Shown here: positions 11,499 to 13,219 of the stretch, piece after piece
Position numbering within the stretch: position 1 is the first letter of the stretch
Layout of the letters: every line of letters begins with the position of its first letter
Origin: Alistipes sp. UBA928
GTDB lineage: Bacteria; Bacteroidota; Bacteroidia; Bacteroidales; Rikenellaceae
DNA length: 13,219 nt
Reading direction: 5' to 3'
Assembly: GCA_002293665.1 (NCBI GenBank)
Contig: DBDQ01000083.1
Coordinates: 1-13,219 of the forward strand
The notes under the pieces: model-generated
Told to the model about the DNA's origin: nothing
The model's database searches: none
The model's input: only the letters and a program-made list of their open reading frames with translations
Program-made: the position numbers and the translations under genes

Positions 11499-13219
11499 AT
11501 GATTACTCCTATTTTTTGGATCATTCCCGTGGCGTCGGTGCTTGCTCTGGCGTTCGCATGGTGGTTCTACCGCCAGATGAAAAAAGAGAGCGAAGGTACC
11601 GAAAGGATGGCCGAGATCGCTCTCTACGTCCGCAAGGGAGCAAGCTCCTATCTGCGCCAGCAGTACAAAGTGGTACTCGCCGTGTTCGCCGTGCTGGTCG
11701 TCGTGTTCGCCGTGATGGCATTCGGGTTCAACCTGCAAAACAGGTGGGTGCCCATCGCGTTCCTCACAGGAGGTTTTTTCTCGGGGCTGGCAGGGTTCTT
11801 CGGCATGAAGACCGCCACCTACGCCTCGGCACGTACCGCAAACGCCGCACGACGGTCGCTCAACAGCGGTCTTAAAGTGGCTTTCCGAAGCGGTGCAGTG
11901 CTCGGTCTCGTGGTCGTGGGCCTCGGGCTGCTCGACATCTCGGGCTGGTACCTCATCCTCAACGCCATTCCCGACAGCTGGCTGGGCGGCGTAGATGTTG
12001 CAGGCACGCATAAACTCACCATCATTACCACCACGATGCTCACCTTCGGGATGGGTGCCTCGACGCAGGCTCTCTTTGCGCGCGTGGGCGGTGGTATCTA
12101 CACCAAGGCGGCCGACGTGGGCGCCGACCTCGTGGGCAAGGTCGAGGCGGGTATTCCTGAAGACGACCCCCGCAACCCCGCAACAATCGCCGACAACGTG
12201 GGCGACAATGTGGGCGACGTGGCCGGTATGGGTGCCGACCTCTATGAATCTTATTGCGGTTCTATCCTCGCTACCGCCGCTCTCGGTGCCGCCGCTTTGG
12301 CCGGTTCGGGCGATGTGGCCGCTCAATACAACTATGTCGTGGCCCCGATGTTGATCGCCGCCGTGGGTATCGTGCTTTCGATACTCGGTATATTCGCCGT
12401 GTCGACGAAGGAGAATGCCACGATGAAACAGCTTCTGAAGGCTCTGGGCCGTGGAACCAACCTCTCCTCGCTGCTGATCGTCTTCGCTGCGTTCGGCATC
12501 CTGTGGGCGCTCGGTATTCCCAACTGGGCCTGGATCGGCGGCGCGGTAGTCGTGGGTCTTGCCGTAGGTATCGTTATCGGTCAGGCTACCGAATACTTCA
12601 CATCGCAGAGCTACAGCCCCACCAAGGAGATTTCGAAGTCGGGTGAAACCGGGCCCGCGACGGTCATCATTGCCGGGATCAGCGTGGGTATGAAATCGAC
12701 GGCCATTCCCGTTCTTGCGGTCGTGGTCGGTATTATCGCCTCTTATCTGTTGGCCGCTCAGGGCGACATGAGCAATGTGGGCATGGGTCTCTACGGTATA
12801 GGTATTGCCGCCGTGGGTATGCTCTCGACTCTGGGTATCACGCTTGCGACAGACGCTTACGGCCCCATCGCCGACAACGCCGGCGGTAACGCCGAGATGG
12901 CTGGCCTGGGCCCCGAAGTGCGTAAACGCACCGACGCTCTCGACTCGCTGGGCAACACCACCGCCGCTACGGGTAAAGGTTTCGCCATCGGCTCGGCGGC
13001 TCTCACGGGCCTTGCGCTGTTGGCATCCTACATCGAGGAGATCAAGATCGGGCTGGAGCGTATCGGCACCAATCTGTTGACCTTTGCCGACGGTAGCTCC
13101 ATAGCTATCAACCAGGCTACGTTCACCGACTTCATGCGCTACTACGACGTGACGCTGATGAACCCCAAGGTTCTGGCCGGTACTTTTATCGGGGCGATGA
13201 TGTCGTTCCTGTTCTGCGG
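11499..13219 (+). CDS. hppA: Membrane-bound ion-translocating pyrophosphatase (partial)
   Basis: An integral membrane pump that couples pyrophosphate hydrolysis to outward movement of Na+ and/or H+. The ATG at 11499 opens MITPIFWIIPVASVLALAF, the first helix; 573 residues are visible and roughly the last fifth lies past the right edge. The acidic pyrophosphate site is intact: DVGADLVGKVEAGIPEDDP (206-224), then NPATIADNVGDNVGDVAGMG (226-245) and DLYESY; a further set, TDAYGPIADNAGGNAEM, is at 451-467. GNTTAATGKGF (485-495) has Ala489 and Gly492 where K+-independent enzymes have Lys and Thr, so this enzyme should need K+. T90, F94 and D146 agree with the residues reported for the dual Na+,H+ pump of Bacteroides vulgatus. 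The gene has its own well-formed promoter. Confidence 0.96.
   Translation, partial: MITPIFWIIPVASVLALAFAWWFYRQMKKESEGTERMAEIALYVRKGASSYLRQQYKVVLAVFAVLVVVFAVMAFGFNLQNRWVPIAFLTGGFFSGLAGFFGMKTATYASARTANAARRSLNSGLKVAFRSGAVLGLVVVGLGLLDISGWYLILNAIPDSWLGGVDVAGTHKLTIITTTMLTFGMGASTQALFARVGGGIYTKAADVGADLVGKVEAGIPEDDPRNPATIADNVGDNVGDVAGMGADLYESYCGSILATAALGAAALAGSGDVAAQYNYVVAPMLIAAVGIVLSILGIFAVSTKENATMKQLLKALGRGTNLSSLLIVFAAFGILWALGIPNWAWIGGAVVVGLAVGIVIGQATEYFTSQSYSPTKEISKSGETGPATVIIAGISVGMKSTAIPVLAVVVGIIASYLLAAQGDMSNVGMGLYGIGIAAVGMLSTLGITLATDAYGPIADNAGGNAEMAGLGPEVRKRTDALDSLGNTTAATGKGFAIGSAALTGLALLASYIEEIKIGLERIGTNLLTFADGSSIAINQATFTDFMRYYDVTLMNPKVLAGTFIGAMMSFLFC

Noticed and set aside
11487..12326. 279-codon minus-strand open frame opposite hppA
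   Set aside because: It overlaps the highly conserved pyrophosphatase active-site region; the product is Gly/His/Glu-rich with no recognisable domain.
1..13219. CRISPR arrays, insertion sequences, tRNA or rRNA genes
   Set aside because: No regularly spaced repeats, transposase motifs, terminal inverted repeats or tRNA/rRNA-like sequences were seen on reading either strand.

Overview
The window looks like chromosomal DNA from a GC-rich Bacteroidetes, most likely Bacteroidales and perhaps an Alistipes-type gut bacterium. This is inferred from the promoter signals, which are of the Bacteroidetes sigma type (TAnnTTTG at -7, TTTG or a one-mismatch form about 19-20 nt upstream), from the weak or absent Shine-Dalgarno sequences, and from the protein types: MacB/FtsX permeases separate from their ATPase, a YihY protein with a C-terminal helix-turn-helix, DUF2520 next to a KdsC-like phosphatase, and a Bacteroides-type membrane pyrophosphatase. 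Genus assignment is inference; no rRNA gene is present.

Layout. (1) Positions 1-3940, minus strand: one four-gene operon for a MacAB-like tripartite export pump, read as ATPase, FtsX-type permease A, FtsX-type permease B, then a periplasmic adaptor cut by the left edge. (2) 3941-4228: a divergent regulatory region with a recognisable promoter on each strand. (3) 4229-5059, plus strand: a lone lipoprotein with YD-like repeats, convergent with the next pair. (4) 5070-7208, minus strand: a two-gene unit, manA (mannose-6-phosphate isomerase, broken by a one-base frameshift at a palindrome) followed by a class I aminotransferase. (5) 7209-7257: a 49-bp divergent spacer carrying a near-perfect inverted repeat, each arm of which is a -7 promoter element almost touching its start codon. 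(6) 7258-11249, plus strand: a tightly packed run of YihY-family membrane protein, DUF2520 protein, KdsC-like HAD phosphatase, a small two-helix membrane protein of uncertain reading frame, and a stand-alone DUF4435 (TOPRIM-like) protein. (7) 11250-11498: a structured upstream region with a hairpin, a 12-bp tandem repeat, a G-run cluster, a perfect Bacteroidetes promoter and a palindrome at the predicted transcript start. (8) 11499 to the right edge: hppA, a membrane pyrophosphatase whose visible residues suggest a K+-dependent Na+ or Na+/H+ pump, truncated by the window.

Much of the content is envelope-related: efflux, a lipoprotein, Kdo or sugar metabolism (kdsC, manA), an inner-membrane YihY protein and an ion-pumping pyrophosphatase. 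No CRISPR array, insertion sequence, tRNA or rRNA was recognised. No clearly new multi-gene system is visible. The best candidates for a closer look are the hppA upstream region, the symmetrical leaderless divergent promoter, the manA frameshift, the ambiguous small membrane gene, and the DUF4435 protein without an ATPase partner.
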